Shown here piece by piece: positions 45,408 to 54,316 of a stretch of 61,394 nt of DNA (position 1 is its first letter; every line of letters begins with the position of its first letter). This DNA comes from Geofilum rubicundum JCM 15548. Lineage in GTDB: Bacteria > Bacteroidota > Bacteroidia > Bacteroidales > Marinilabiliaceae. The stretch spans positions 1-61,394 of the forward strand of contig NZ_BAZW01000024.1 in the NCBI RefSeq assembly GCF_000974365.1. The letters run 5' to 3'. Both the position numbers and the translations under genes were made by a program. The notes under the pieces were generated by a model. That model was not told the origin of the DNA and did not search any database. It saw only the letters and a list, made by a program, of their open reading frames with translations.

Positions 45408-45690
45408 TTACATGGAACCGGTCTTTTCCCCATTGTTGTCAATGGTTGCAAGCAACGCATACAATTGGCTTTCGGTCAGGTTGAAGTTTTTGAAGAATTT
45501 TGCCGCTTTGGGCTTATCCTCTTCAAAACCTTTGCGGGAAACGATGCCACAAACATCTTTTGGGAAGATGCCTTGGGGATCTTCCAGATGTTTGATGTCG
45601 TAATTGACCCACTTGTAGTGAGGTTTCCAGCCGGTGATAACGATCCATTCCTTGTTTCTGGCAGCTTTTTGAAGGCTGGCCGAACCTGAT
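45408..45690 (-). pseudogene. Fragment of glycine betaine ABC transporter substrate-binding protein
   Basis: A 93-codon remnant on the minus strand without a start codon. It reads SGSASLQKAARNKEWIVITG, then WKPHYKWVNYDIKHLEDPQG and IVSRKGFEEDKPKAAKFFKN, then FNLTESQLYALLATIDNNGE, ending soon after in a stop. The W-x-P-H segment, the YDLKYLEDP-like block and the terminal helix are the C-terminal pattern of OpuAC/ProX-type binding proteins. About two thirds of the gene at the 5' end and the usual last residues are missing. No OpuAA/AB partner genes are near. A decayed leftover, in intergenic sequence before the peptide/glycan cluster. Confidence 0.75.
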
Positions 45691-46077
45691 TTTCAACACT
45701 ACAACTCTTATACAGTATTGTGACTTTTTTTAAAAAAGATATCACAAAATCGACTTATCGCCAAATTCCATCCTTAAGATTTGGATTTACAAAGATTTTT
45801 TAAGCAAATTTGTGTCAATAAAAAATTAGTTATTTTAACCTTAATATCTATCCCATGCTAACAACCTACGATTTTTTTCACCGCTCCACACAAAATTCTT
45901 GGCATCCCATTTTTAGTAAATTTGATACTAAAAGAGGGATCTTCACAGATAAACAAGTTCCAATTCCTTGTCTTTAATCACCTCATTTCTTTCTGCTGGG
46001 GTCGTCTCTTGAAATTACGCCATATATGCTCCTACTAGGTCCATAAAGTGTTATTTCATTGATGTTATTGCTTGATT
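45691..46077. other. AT-rich gene-free region at cluster boundary
   Basis: About 390 bases of low-GC DNA between the betaine-binding-protein fragment and the cluster promoter. No convincing reading frame, RNA or repeat is seen. Base composition changes here from the GC-richer efflux genes to the AT-richer cluster. Confidence 0.5.
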
Positions 46078-46085
46078 TATTTTTG
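46078..46085 (+). promoter_or_regulatory. -7 box of peptide/glycan cluster promoter
   Basis: TATTTTTG matches TAnnTTTG exactly, 38 bases before the first gene. TTG at 46059-46061 may serve as -33, but the spacing (16 bases) is short. Confidence 0.5.
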
Positions 46086-46122
46086 AAATAATAGACCTTA
46101 ATTGTAAAACTCCTACTCACCC

Positions 46123-47541
46123 ATGAAAATTGCCATAATCGGTGCCGGTCCAGCCGGGATGACAGCCGCCTATCTTCTTTCGAAAAACAATCACCACGTT
46201 GATGTATATGAAGCCAGTCCGCAAATTGGCGGGTTGGCCTGTACCATCCCTTTATGGGGGCAAAAAGTGGACTTGGGGCCTCACCGCTTTTTCAGTAGCG
46301 ACGCCAGGGTAAACAAGCTTTGGCTGGAAATTGTAAAAGACAATTATGAAATGGTTGATCGGCTTACGCGAATCTATTACAAAGGCAAGTTTTACAACTA
46401 TCCGCTCAAACCTTTCAATGCTCTTCAAAACTTAGGTATTGTTGAGGCTTCATTATGCATGTTAAGCTACTTTTACCAGAAAGCAACACCCGAAAACAGG
46501 GACGGCTCCTTTGAATCGTGGGTACAAAACAGGTTTGGGCGGCGGCTTTACGAGATATTCTTTAAAACATACACTGAAAAGCTTTGGGGCATCTCGTGCA
46601 AGGAACTGGATTCTGACTTCGCAGCCCAGCGAATCAAAAAACTTTCCCTCTTTGAAGCCGTGAAAAATGCGTTTTTAGAAAGCAAATCCAACAAACACCG
46701 CACTTTGGTGGACCAATTTGCCTACCCAACAGGCGGTTCAGGATCGGTTTATGAAGAAATGGCCGACAGAGTTAAAGAGAATGGAAACAATGTGTATCTT
46801 AAAACACCAGTGTACCGCGTCCTCACGCAAAACCATAAGGCAGCAGGCATAGAATTAATGGATGGCACAGTTAAGGAATACGACCATGTGGTATCCACCA
46901 TGCCTTTTACCATGATGATTGAACGATTACCGGAGGCTCCACAAGAATTAAAGGCTTTAGCTGCCCAATTGAAATACCGCAATACCATTCTTGTATATCT
47001 ACTGGTTAACAAAACCGAACTTTTTCCCGATAACTGGCTCTACATCCACGCCCCTGATATGCACATGGGCAGGGTAACCAATTTTCGCAATTGGGTGCCG
47101 GGACTATATGGCCATGAACAAAAATCAATCCTCGCTCTGGAATACTGGAGCAATGATGATGAACCACTCTGGGGTTACGATGATGATCGCCTGATTAGTC
47201 TGGCAAAGAAAGAGATTGTGGCTACCACTCTGGTAGCACCCGGTGATATCGAAGCAGGCCATGTTTTCCGCCTACCAAAATCCTATCCTGTTTACAATCG
47301 GGGCTATAAGGATGCGCTTGATCCCATAGAAAAATACACTTCTTCCATAGATGGCTTACACGTAATAGGTCGGAACGGTTCTTTTAAATATAACAACCAA
47401 GACCACAGCATACTAATGGGGATTATGGCCGCAGAAAATATCATGCACAATGCCGGTCACGACTTAGGAGGAATCAATTCTGATTACGACACCTACCAGG
47501 AATCGTGTGTCATTACCAGTACCGGACTCGTTAAACAGTAG
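46123..47541 (+). CDS. FAD-dependent oxidoreductase / UDP-galactopyranose mutase-like
   Basis: A 472-residue flavoprotein. The N-terminal Rossmann motif is IAIIGAGPAGMTAAYLL, followed by an acidic ribose-binding end (VYEA) and GGLACTIPLWGQKVDLGPHRFFSSD. The middle region (YNYPLKPFNALQNLG and FKTYTEKLWGISCKELDSDFAAQRI) resembles UDP-galactopyranose mutase and amine-oxidase-like sugar flavoenzymes. The C-terminal FAD contact is GLHVIGRNGSFKYNNQDHSILMG. It may rearrange or oxidise a nucleotide- or lipid-linked sugar. First gene of the cluster; the next starts five bases after its stop. The substrate is a guess. Confidence 0.82.
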   Translation: MKIAIIGAGPAGMTAAYLLSKNNHHVDVYEASPQIGGLACTIPLWGQKVDLGPHRFFSSDARVNKLWLEIVKDNYEMVDRLTRIYYKGKFYNYPLKPFNALQNLGIVEASLCMLSYFYQKATPENRDGSFESWVQNRFGRRLYEIFFKTYTEKLWGISCKELDSDFAAQRIKKLSLFEAVKNAFLESKSNKHRTLVDQFAYPTGGSGSVYEEMADRVKENGNNVYLKTPVYRVLTQNHKAAGIELMDGTVKEYDHVVSTMPFTMMIERLPEAPQELKALAAQLKYRNTILVYLLVNKTELFPDNWLYIHAPDMHMGRVTNFRNWVPGLYGHEQKSILALEYWSNDDEPLWGYDDDRLISLAKKEIVATTLVAPGDIEAGHVFRLPKSYPVYNRGYKDALDPIEKYTSSIDGLHVIGRNGSFKYNNQDHSILMGIMAAENIMHNAGHDLGGINSDYDTYQESCVITSTGLVKQ

Positions 47542-47546
47542 AGAAA

Positions 47547-48914
47547 GTGAAAATTGAAACCTTAACATACAAAACCAAGACTTTCCTCAAAAGTGACCTC
47601 TTTTGGGTGCTTATCATTTCTTTCACTATAAGAAATTTATACCACCTTGTCAACCCGGGAATGCCGCAGAATGCCGATAGTGTAACATACCACTACGCTG
47701 CCCAAAATATTTTCAAGGGCGCTATTGACGCCTCCCGAACTCCGATATATCCAATGTTGATGAGAGTGTCTGAATTGATTACACCAGCACATCCTTTCAA
47801 ATACCTTGTGGCATTTCAACATCTGGTCTCATTTCTCAGTATTATACCTTTTTACCTGTTTGCCAAGAGGGTTGTTAAAAACCGGGCAATTGTGAACGTA
47901 TTGACCGTTCTATATGCCTGTTTTCCGCCTTTGCTGTTCTACAACTATGCCCTGTTTCCAGAAGCCATTTTCATTGCCTCCCTGGTATTTACTCTTTACT
48001 TGTTTTCGGGCTTTGTGCAGACCCCTACAACAGGCAAAGCCATTGCCCTTAACATGTTCCTGTTTTTCATGGTCATGGTAAAACCCGTCAGTCTGGTCTT
48101 TTACGGCGTGATAGCTTTTGTTTGGGTGCTATGGTTTTGGACCAACCGTGATGCAAAACATCTTAAACCTGTTGCCATCTCTTTTCTGGCGTCTGTGCTT
48201 CTATTGGCAGGTTATTGCGGGTTAAACAATATTCAAAACGGGTATCCGGGTCTAACCACCATCAGCCACGACAATACCTTTATCAACGTGATTTTCAGCG
48301 GAGCATATCGCGAATTGCCTGATAAGGATTTTATCACCACCATCGACACAGTTATCCACAAGGGGCACTACTATACCGTTTTTTATCTGAATAACGACCA
48401 TGACAGATACCAAAAAGGTTTTGCCGATTATCCATTGGAGTACAGACACCAGCATGATATGTGGGGCATATACATCATCCCGCCCAACGAGCTGGGCTAC
48501 ACGACAGAAAACATACGACCATACCTTAAAACCGCAGCCCGCACAACAACCTATGCCCGGTATATACTCAAAAAAGTATTTGATTTTGCAAGTTTCAGGT
48601 TCTTTTTCATAACAGGGCTGACAGTTTATATCCTTATTCTGTTGGATATGGTATTGATTTTAAGGAATACAATTAAGTTCAAAACTATTGATTATGCACG
48701 TGCTTTAAACCTGCTCATGCTATTAGGCTTACTGTTGGCTTTTTTTGTGGGTGGGGTGAATGATGGTACCCGCAACAGGGTATTGTTACCAATTATCCCT
48801 TTCGTGATGGTGCAGGGGACTCTGTTGGTCGACAGCCTTGTTTTAGCTATGCAAAAGACCTTAGTACAAAGCAGGATGCAAAAGCATTCGAAATATGATG
48901 AAAAATGGAAATAA
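47547..48914 (+). CDS. GT-C-like polytopic glycosyltransferase (paralogue A)
   Basis: A 455-residue membrane protein with about ten to twelve membrane segments. The first extracytoplasmic loop carries NADSVTYHYAAQNIFKG and SRTPIYPMLMRV, with an acidic residue after TM1 as in GT-C transferases that use polyprenyl-phosphate sugars (GT39/ArnT type). A large soluble loop (about 235-320, ISHDNTFINVIFSGAYRELPD) precedes the last helices. The start is GTG at 47547. It is clearly homologous to the protein at 54317 in the same cluster (shared FW, RN, NAD(S/T)V.Y.YAA.NIFKG, SFLSI(I/V)PFY). It probably moves a lipid-linked sugar onto an acceptor outside the inner membrane. Confidence 0.75.
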   Translation: MKIETLTYKTKTFLKSDLFWVLIISFTIRNLYHLVNPGMPQNADSVTYHYAAQNIFKGAIDASRTPIYPMLMRVSELITPAHPFKYLVAFQHLVSFLSIIPFYLFAKRVVKNRAIVNVLTVLYACFPPLLFYNYALFPEAIFIASLVFTLYLFSGFVQTPTTGKAIALNMFLFFMVMVKPVSLVFYGVIAFVWVLWFWTNRDAKHLKPVAISFLASVLLLAGYCGLNNIQNGYPGLTTISHDNTFINVIFSGAYRELPDKDFITTIDTVIHKGHYYTVFYLNNDHDRYQKGFADYPLEYRHQHDMWGIYIIPPNELGYTTENIRPYLKTAARTTTYARYILKKVFDFASFRFFFITGLTVYILILLDMVLILRNTIKFKTIDYARALNLLMLLGLLLAFFVGGVNDGTRNRVLLPIIPFVMVQGTLLVDSLVLAMQKTLVQSRMQKHSKYDEKWK

Positions 48915-48944
48915 GATGAAGTGATAAGTTAAAGCACATAAAAG

Positions 48945-49014
48945 TTACACAGAGATGCGCATAAGCCTCACATCGAATTCAGAACTTGATAAAAGCTTCG
49001 CGCTCTCTGTGTAA
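48945..49014 (+). repeat. Long imperfect inverted repeat before peptide gene
   Basis: TTACACAGAGATGCGC (48945-48960) and GCGCTCTCTGTGTAA (49000-49014) pair with about one mismatch around a 39-base loop. It lies between the GT-C gene and the peptide gene and could end or process the message, or be a small dispersed element. No T-run follows. Confidence 0.6.
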
Positions 49015-49081
49015 GCAACAAACCCGGAAATGCGTCCCGGATACAATTGACGCAAAATTAATTATTTAATCTTTTATTATT

Positions 49082-49399
49082 ATGAAAAAGAAGTTTTTTA
49101 ATGGGGTATCCACTTTGGCCATTGTGGCCATTGTAGCACTCAACGTGCACGTGGTTACCAGCGAACAAACTCCTGCTTTTCTAAAGTGGGATGTGATAGG
49201 GAAGATTTTGGCTGATGGAACGAGTGGTAGTGGTTCGGGGAGTGGAACACTCAGATGGGTATTTAAACTTAGTGATAATAATGCTATATGTCCAGGTAAA
49301 TCCATCACAGGACAAAAATTTACTTGCCAAAAGGTCGTTGCACCAGACGATGTGACCGGATGTGTTAGTGGATCAACAAAGTATCTGGGCTGTGACTAA
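49082..49399 (+). CDS. Secreted four-cysteine mini-protein (NVEALA-like)
   Basis: A 105-residue precursor. Residues 1-4 are MKKK and 8-25 form a hydrophobic signal ending ALNVHV, similar to the FNVNL/NVEALA motif of the Bacteroidota NVEALA peptide family. The mature part has a short helix-like stretch, a pure Ser/Gly linker (TSGSGSGSG, about 47-55), and four cysteines (C70, C82, C94, C104) that could form two disulfides. There is no enzyme motif. It sits directly upstream of a six-bladed propeller lipoprotein, the partner usually seen with NVEALA genes, and of a CxxC protein and signal peptidase. A conserved hairpin follows the stop. The function of the whole family is unknown to me; the family assignment is moderately sure. 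Confidence 0.7.
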   Translation: MKKKFFNGVSTLAIVAIVALNVHVVTSEQTPAFLKWDVIGKILADGTSGSGSGSGTLRWVFKLSDNNAICPGKSITGQKFTCQKVVAPDDVTGCVSGSTKYLGCD

Positions 49400-49421
49400 A
49401 CTTAAAGCATCTTTCTCATCC

Positions 49422-49456
49422 TTTGTAGGGAGCCCGGTTTTCTGGCTCCCTACAAA
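49422..49456 (+). other. Perfect 13-bp stem-loop between peptide and propeller genes
   Basis: TTTGTAGGGAGCC (49422-49434) pairs without mismatch with GGCTCCCTACAAA (49444-49456) around a nine-base loop. No T-run follows, so it looks more like an RNA-stabilising or partial-termination element that could raise peptide output over downstream genes. Confidence 0.7.
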
Positions 49457-49481
49457 AATTCAGAAATAATAAAAAATTTAT

Positions 49482-50621
49482 ATGAAACCAACATATTTGA
49501 TTATCGTAATTTTTATTTTTGGTTCGTGCATTAGAACATCACAAGAGTCAAAACCTTTATCTCATGAGATTACAACCATTGATGTAAAGGAGAGTGACAT
49601 AATAGATAATGGGAAACTGTCAGATGTTGTTTCAATCGATTCTCTGGTCTTTTTGGAATACACTGATGAATCGATTATAGGAGAAATTGATAAAGTCCTG
49701 GTATCCGAGGATCGAATCTTTGTAGTTGACAGGGAATCAGCCAAAAGTATTTTTTGCTTTGACAGGAAGGGGAATTTTATAAATTCATACAATGCTATTG
49801 GTAGAGGTCCCCAAGAATATATTGAAATAGAAGATGTGTCATTCTATCAAGATAAAATATATGTTTTTGGAGAGCCCAACCAATTCTTCGTTTTAGATAA
49901 AAATCTAAATTTTGTAAAGTCGATTGACATAAATTGGACCGATGATATCCCACTTGATCATGGTTATATTTACTTCAGCATGGTCAATAGTGAAACAATT
50001 CTATTCTATCATCCTTCGGCACGCTATCATTATCATTTGTATAACTTGAAAAAGGAGGCTTTTATTTCATCTCATATTAATAGATTGGGAACAATGGACA
50101 TCTCCTGGCCTAGACATTTAACAAAAAATGCTTTAGGGACAATATTTTTATCCCGGAGTTATATTGACACCATTTATACTGTCACCGAAAACCAGATAAA
50201 ACCAGAGTATTATGTGAATTTTGAAAAGTCAATGACAGTTGAAGAAATTGAAGAAGTCCTAAAGCTTACTGTATACAATATTATAAATCACCCTCCAATT
50301 CAAAAGATGCACTTTGTCAATTTATTCATTAGCAACGAAGAGTTCATCTCTTTCGAATTCGTATTCAAGCGATATTTATATTTTTGCTTTTACAATAGGA
50401 GGACTTCCATTATAAAAATATTTAACAACAGTTTGGAAAATGATTTATTGCATGGGGCCTTTTTTTGGTCGTCAATTGGTCATCACCAAAACAGTAATAT
50501 AACTTGGGTAGATGCTGCAGGTTTGGTTGAAAATAAAGAAGAAATAGCCTTTTCTATCCCGGATGATCTTACTTATGATTCTAATCCGGCACTGGTATTT
50601 TACCGTCCAAAGTTTGATTAA
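49482..50621 (+). CDS. Six-bladed beta-propeller lipoprotein
   Basis: A 379-residue lipoprotein (signal MKPTYLIIVIFIFGSC). The mature chain has blades of the Bacteroidota six-bladed propeller family: EIDKVLVSEDRIFVVDRESAKSIFCFDRKG, then the signature IGRGPQEYIEIEDVSFY, KIYVFGEPNQFFVLDKNLN and later repeats ending NPALVFYRPKFD. No catalytic residues are apparent; such propellers bind peptides or other ligands. It follows the four-cysteine peptide gene by 82 bases with a stem-loop between, repeating the peptide-propeller pairing known in the phylum. Probably anchored facing the periplasm or outside. Receptor, chaperone or immunity-like roles are all possible. Confidence 0.82.
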   Translation: MKPTYLIIVIFIFGSCIRTSQESKPLSHEITTIDVKESDIIDNGKLSDVVSIDSLVFLEYTDESIIGEIDKVLVSEDRIFVVDRESAKSIFCFDRKGNFINSYNAIGRGPQEYIEIEDVSFYQDKIYVFGEPNQFFVLDKNLNFVKSIDINWTDDIPLDHGYIYFSMVNSETILFYHPSARYHYHLYNLKKEAFISSHINRLGTMDISWPRHLTKNALGTIFLSRSYIDTIYTVTENQIKPEYYVNFEKSMTVEEIEEVLKLTVYNIINHPPIQKMHFVNLFISNEEFISFEFVFKRYLYFCFYNRRTSIIKIFNNSLENDLLHGAFFWSSIGHHQNSNITWVDAAGLVENKEEIAFSIPDDLTYDSNPALVFYRPKFD

Positions 50622-50752
50622 TACTGAAAAACCATTAACAGGTTCATCTTTAATATTTGAGAATGCCAGTTGATTGTTAACAGGTCCAACATAGAATGAT
50701 TAAAAGGACATCAAGGAATAATTTGCTTGAGCACCAATTTTATCAAGATATT

Positions 50753-51367
50753 ATGAAAAAGATCAATACGATTCCGGTAATCCTAACTTTTGCTTTGATA
50801 CTAAGCCTATGGCTAAATTTGAATGCGCGAGCCCGTCTCGATGCTTCCATTGCTGGGCAAAGCGTGCAAACAGATAGCATCAAAAGATACCAGTCCACGC
50901 TAAATGGTATTGCCATGTTCCGTGATTTTGAAGCTCGTTCCAATGGTCTTAAAATTGACAAAAAGGTTGCTGTTGTTAATCTGGAAGGGGTAACTATCCC
51001 TTTCAGTGAAATCATCGACAGCAACATTCGAATCCTAAAATTTTCTGAATCCAACTGTTCTGATTGTACGCAACAGAACTTTCAGCGTGTTTTGGATATG
51101 ATGGATGCGGAAATGCCTGATAACCTATTTCTGTTAGGAGAATTCAGCAATTTGCGCAAAGTTCGCATTTTTACCCAAATGTTTGAACTAAAATGGCCTG
51201 TTTACTACCTGCCCAGCAGTCTTGACCTGCCCATAGACGTAATTGATGAACCCTATTTCTTTGAGGTGGATGAAAGCTTTACTTGTTCGAACTTTCAGAT
51301 TGCTGCAAGTGAGTCAACTGAGTTGGTAAAAAGCTATCTAAGGGCTTTGGCATCAAAAAACAACTAA
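50753..51367 (+). CDS. Membrane-anchored thioredoxin-like protein (CxxC)
   Basis: A 204-residue protein with one N-terminal membrane anchor (MKKINTIPVILTFALILSLWL), so the rest is periplasmic. Residues about 75-200 suggest a thioredoxin fold: strand NIRILKFSESN, active pair CSDC (C102, C105), helix, then LFLLGEFSNLRKVRIFTQMF and a strand VIDEPYFFEVD, where Asp-Glu-Pro may supply the cis-proline. An upstream ATG at 50696 is in frame; 50753 was chosen because it opens the membrane segment. GtrA starts one base after its stop. Placed in an operon with a four-cysteine peptide, a role in forming or rearranging its disulfides is a natural inference. Confidence 0.75.
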   Translation: MKKINTIPVILTFALILSLWLNLNARARLDASIAGQSVQTDSIKRYQSTLNGIAMFRDFEARSNGLKIDKKVAVVNLEGVTIPFSEIIDSNIRILKFSESNCSDCTQQNFQRVLDMMDAEMPDNLFLLGEFSNLRKVRIFTQMFELKWPVYYLPSSLDLPIDVIDEPYFFEVDESFTCSNFQIAASESTELVKSYLRALASKNN

Positions 51368-51368
51368 C

Positions 51369-51809
51369 ATGGTTAACAGAACCTTTCTAACCCAGGCATC
51401 CAAGTATCTTATTGTGGGAGGTTCTTGTGCAATAATTGATTTTGCGTTATTGTACTACCTGACAACTGCTGTGGACTTAAACTATCTCGTGTCATCGATG
51501 ATTTCGTTTATGACGGGTGCCATTGTTAACTACTTTTTATGTGTCGCATGGATTTTTAAAACCAGGGTTATCTCTAACCGGTATTTTGAGTTTTTGCTAT
51601 ACATGGTTATTACTGCGGTGGGCTTGGTCATCAACACGGGGTTGGTTTGGTATTTCACTGAGAAAGCTGGATTGTATTTTATGTTATCCAAGATTTTTGC
51701 AACCGCCATTACTTTGGTCTGGAATTTCACCGCCCGAAAGTTCCTGTTACACACGAATTATCAAATAAACAATCTATCACAACGATCAGCAACCGAAAAA
51801 AAGCAATAA
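51369..51809 (+). CDS. GtrA-family membrane protein
   Basis: A 146-residue protein with four membrane segments: KYLIVGGSCAIIDFALLYYLT, VSSMISFMTGAIVNYFLCVAWIF, FLLYMVITAVGLVINTGLVWYF and MLSKIFATAITLVWNFTARKFLL. The order and the final NFxxRKFxLF-like motif are those of GtrA, proposed to flip polyprenyl-phosphate-linked sugars across the inner membrane. Normal family length. Its stop overlaps the GH2 start codon by one base, so the two are tightly coupled. Works logically with the GT2 enzyme at 59381 (makes the lipid-sugar) and the GT-C-like proteins (use it outside). Confidence 0.9.
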   Translation: MVNRTFLTQASKYLIVGGSCAIIDFALLYYLTTAVDLNYLVSSMISFMTGAIVNYFLCVAWIFKTRVISNRYFEFLLYMVITAVGLVINTGLVWYFTEKAGLYFMLSKIFATAITLVWNFTARKFLLHTNYQINNLSQRSATEKKQ

Positions 51810-54277
51810 TGAAAGGAAAATTTATTAATACATTCAGAAGTCTTCTGATTGGCGGTTTGATAGCAAATTTTGTTTCGTGCACTACAGGATATGATTCTCC
51901 AGAATTGGCGGGAAGGTTAGAAGGCCATTTTAATTACGATTGGCTCTTTCACAAAGGAGATGCCGAAGGTGCCTATAAACTGGATTTTAATGACGCCTCA
52001 TGGGATGTTGTTGATTTGCCGCATGATTGGTCCATAAAAGAACAGATGGATACTATGTGGGCCAGCTGCTCAGGATATCTTCCCGGAGGAATTGGCTGGT
52101 ACAGGAAGAGATTTTTTATTGGAAAAGAAGCGTTAAACCGAAAGGTCTTTATTCGTTTTGATGGGGTTTATAACAACAGTACGGTATGGATTAATGGTGA
52201 ACAGGTAGGTTACAGACCCAACGGCTATGTGGCCTTCCAATATGATATTACGGATCATGTTAAGCATGGCGCGGAGAATGTTCTGGCGGTAAAGGTAGAC
52301 CACTCTCAATATGCTGATTCAAGATGGTACACCGGATCCGGGATTTATCGGGATGTTGAATTAATTACTACTCATCCATTGCATATTGTACCATGGGGTG
52401 TTTATGTAACAACACCTGAGGTTTCAACAGGAAAAGCCATTGTAAAAGCTGAAGTTGAGTTTGTTAATGAGTTGTCGGCAGATGCAACTTTCAATGTTGA
52501 GAACTATCTGGTTTTTGACCTGGATACTGTATTTAAAACCTCCAGTACAGTTAGTCTGAAATCCGGGAACCAGGACAATCTGATTGAAAATCTTGAAGTT
52601 GAAGCCCCACATTTATGGGACATGGACAATCCACATCTATACAGATTAATAACCCGTTTAACCCGTGAAGGTGTTGTGATGGATGAAAAGGAAACACGTG
52701 TTGGCATCCGGGATATATCATTTTCCGAAAAGACAGGTTTTTCCATTAACGACAGTACCGTTAAGTTGAAAGGGATTTGTATCCATCATGATGCAGGTGG
52801 TTTGGGTGCAGCAGTTCCACCAATGGTATTAGCAGACAGGTTAAAAATCCTGAAAGAAATGGGCTGCAATGCAGTGCGTCTGGCTCATAACCCACATTCC
52901 TCCGTGTTTATGAATTTGTGCGACGAATTGGGTATGTTGGTCATTGTTGAAGCGTTTGATGAATGGGAGCTACCAAAGCGAAAATGGATAAATGGGCGGA
53001 ATGCTGGCTATCCCGGCCATGAGGGTTATGCCGCCTATTTTAAAAAGTGGCATCGGCAAGATATTGAATCCATTGTGAGGCGGGACAGGAACCATCCTTC
53101 CGTCATCATGTGGAGCATTGGTAATGAAATTGATTATCCTAATGACCCCTACTCACACCCTTTACTTGAAAGCGAAGAAAAGCCTGCCAGGTATCATTGG
53201 GCAGGATACCAGAGTGCCCTGCCAGATGCTTCCAGATTAGGGCAGGTTGCCAGAAACCTTTCCATGTATGTAAAAATGCTGGATAACACACGGCCGGTAA
53301 CGTCTGGCATAACAATGCCTCATTTAGCAACTGCCATTGGTTATATTGATGCTTTAGATGTAGTAGGTTATAACTATCTTGAAGGAATTATTGAAAGGGA
53401 AAAGGACAATTATCCGTACCGTATTATGTATTCAAGTGAATCGGACCGGTCATTGGAAACCTGGACTTTCGCCGAATCCAATGACTACTTCCTTGGACAG
53501 TTTCTGTGGGTAGGATTTGATTTCTTAGGAGAGGCAAAAGAGTTTCCTTTCAGATCCTTTTCTAATGCAATTTGTGATTTGGCAGGCAACAAATTACCAG
53601 AATATTATTTTTGGAAGAGTTTGTGGCAGGCTTCTCCTGTACTTGAGTTATCCACCTTGGAGCAACAATCTGATGGAAATAGAGAACTTAGTGAATTGAA
53701 GTCCAGTTGGCCGGTTTGGAATTATAAAGAAAAGCAAGATGTGGTTGTGGCGGCTTTTACAAATTGTGAAGCGGTTGAGCTATTTTTAAACGAGAAGAGC
53801 CTGGGCATTAACAAGATGCAGGATTTCCCTTCTAAAATTATGATTTGGGAACTGCCATATAAAGCTGGAAAGCTGCGTGCTGTTGGTTATTTGAATGGAA
53901 AACCGGTTGCTTTTTCTGAATTGGAGACGCATAAAGCAGCTTTTGCTCTTAAAGTCGATGCCGACGAATTAACTCTGAGAGCAAACAAGGAGGATGTTTC
54001 TCAAATTTCTGTATGGATAACAGACCTTAATGGAAACATCATTCCGGAAGGGAATCATAAAATTGAATGTTTAGTGCAAGGACCTGCACGTTTGTTGGCC
54101 CTTGAAGATGGAAATCCGTTGAATACCGAGTCTTACTCTTTTCCTTACCGGAGCAGTCATAAAGGGAAAATTAAGGCTTACATACAGTCTTTAGACAAAG
54201 AAGGAGATATTACGGTTAGCTTCAAGGCTCCCGGTCTTATTGGTGATAGCATCAAACTTAATGTAGTGGCAAAATGA
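51809..54277 (+). CDS. Glycoside hydrolase family 2 lipoprotein (beta-galactosidase-like)
   Basis: An 822-residue exported glycosidase; signal ends NFVSCTT, suggesting a lipoprotein. Domain order is typical of GH2: sugar-binding jelly-roll (about 40-210, WLFHKGDAEGAY, DLPHDWSI, YRKRFFIG and TVWINGEQVGYRPNGY), an Ig-like domain, the TIM barrel from about 320 (KLKGICIHHDAGGLGA, RLAHNPHSSVF), then extra C-terminal beta domains. The acid/base is E440 in SIGNEID and the nucleophile E544 in YSSESD. The gene lies inside a glycosyltransferase cluster, overlapping gtrA by one base. It may trim the glycan the cluster makes. Which sugar it removes is not known. Confidence 0.9.
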   Translation: MKGKFINTFRSLLIGGLIANFVSCTTGYDSPELAGRLEGHFNYDWLFHKGDAEGAYKLDFNDASWDVVDLPHDWSIKEQMDTMWASCSGYLPGGIGWYRKRFFIGKEALNRKVFIRFDGVYNNSTVWINGEQVGYRPNGYVAFQYDITDHVKHGAENVLAVKVDHSQYADSRWYTGSGIYRDVELITTHPLHIVPWGVYVTTPEVSTGKAIVKAEVEFVNELSADATFNVENYLVFDLDTVFKTSSTVSLKSGNQDNLIENLEVEAPHLWDMDNPHLYRLITRLTREGVVMDEKETRVGIRDISFSEKTGFSINDSTVKLKGICIHHDAGGLGAAVPPMVLADRLKILKEMGCNAVRLAHNPHSSVFMNLCDELGMLVIVEAFDEWELPKRKWINGRNAGYPGHEGYAAYFKKWHRQDIESIVRRDRNHPSVIMWSIGNEIDYPNDPYSHPLLESEEKPARYHWAGYQSALPDASRLGQVARNLSMYVKMLDNTRPVTSGITMPHLATAIGYIDALDVVGYNYLEGIIEREKDNYPYRIMYSSESDRSLETWTFAESNDYFLGQFLWVGFDFLGEAKEFPFRSFSNAICDLAGNKLPEYYFWKSLWQASPVLELSTLEQQSDGNRELSELKSSWPVWNYKEKQDVVVAAFTNCEAVELFLNEKSLGINKMQDFPSKIMIWELPYKAGKLRAVGYLNGKPVAFSELETHKAAFALKVDADELTLRANKEDVSQISVWITDLNGNIIPEGNHKIECLVQGPARLLALEDGNPLNTESYSFPYRSSHKGKIKAYIQSLDKEGDITVSFKAPGLIGDSIKLNVVAK

Positions 54278-54316
54278 TGAGCCCCAATTAACAATTAATT
54301 GAACGTGGCTTTCTTA

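Noticed and set aside
45366-45689. Plus-strand 107-codon frame in the region before the cluster
   Set aside because: The opposite strand in this stretch reads as a betaine-binding protein fragment with clear family motifs, so this frame is its shadow.
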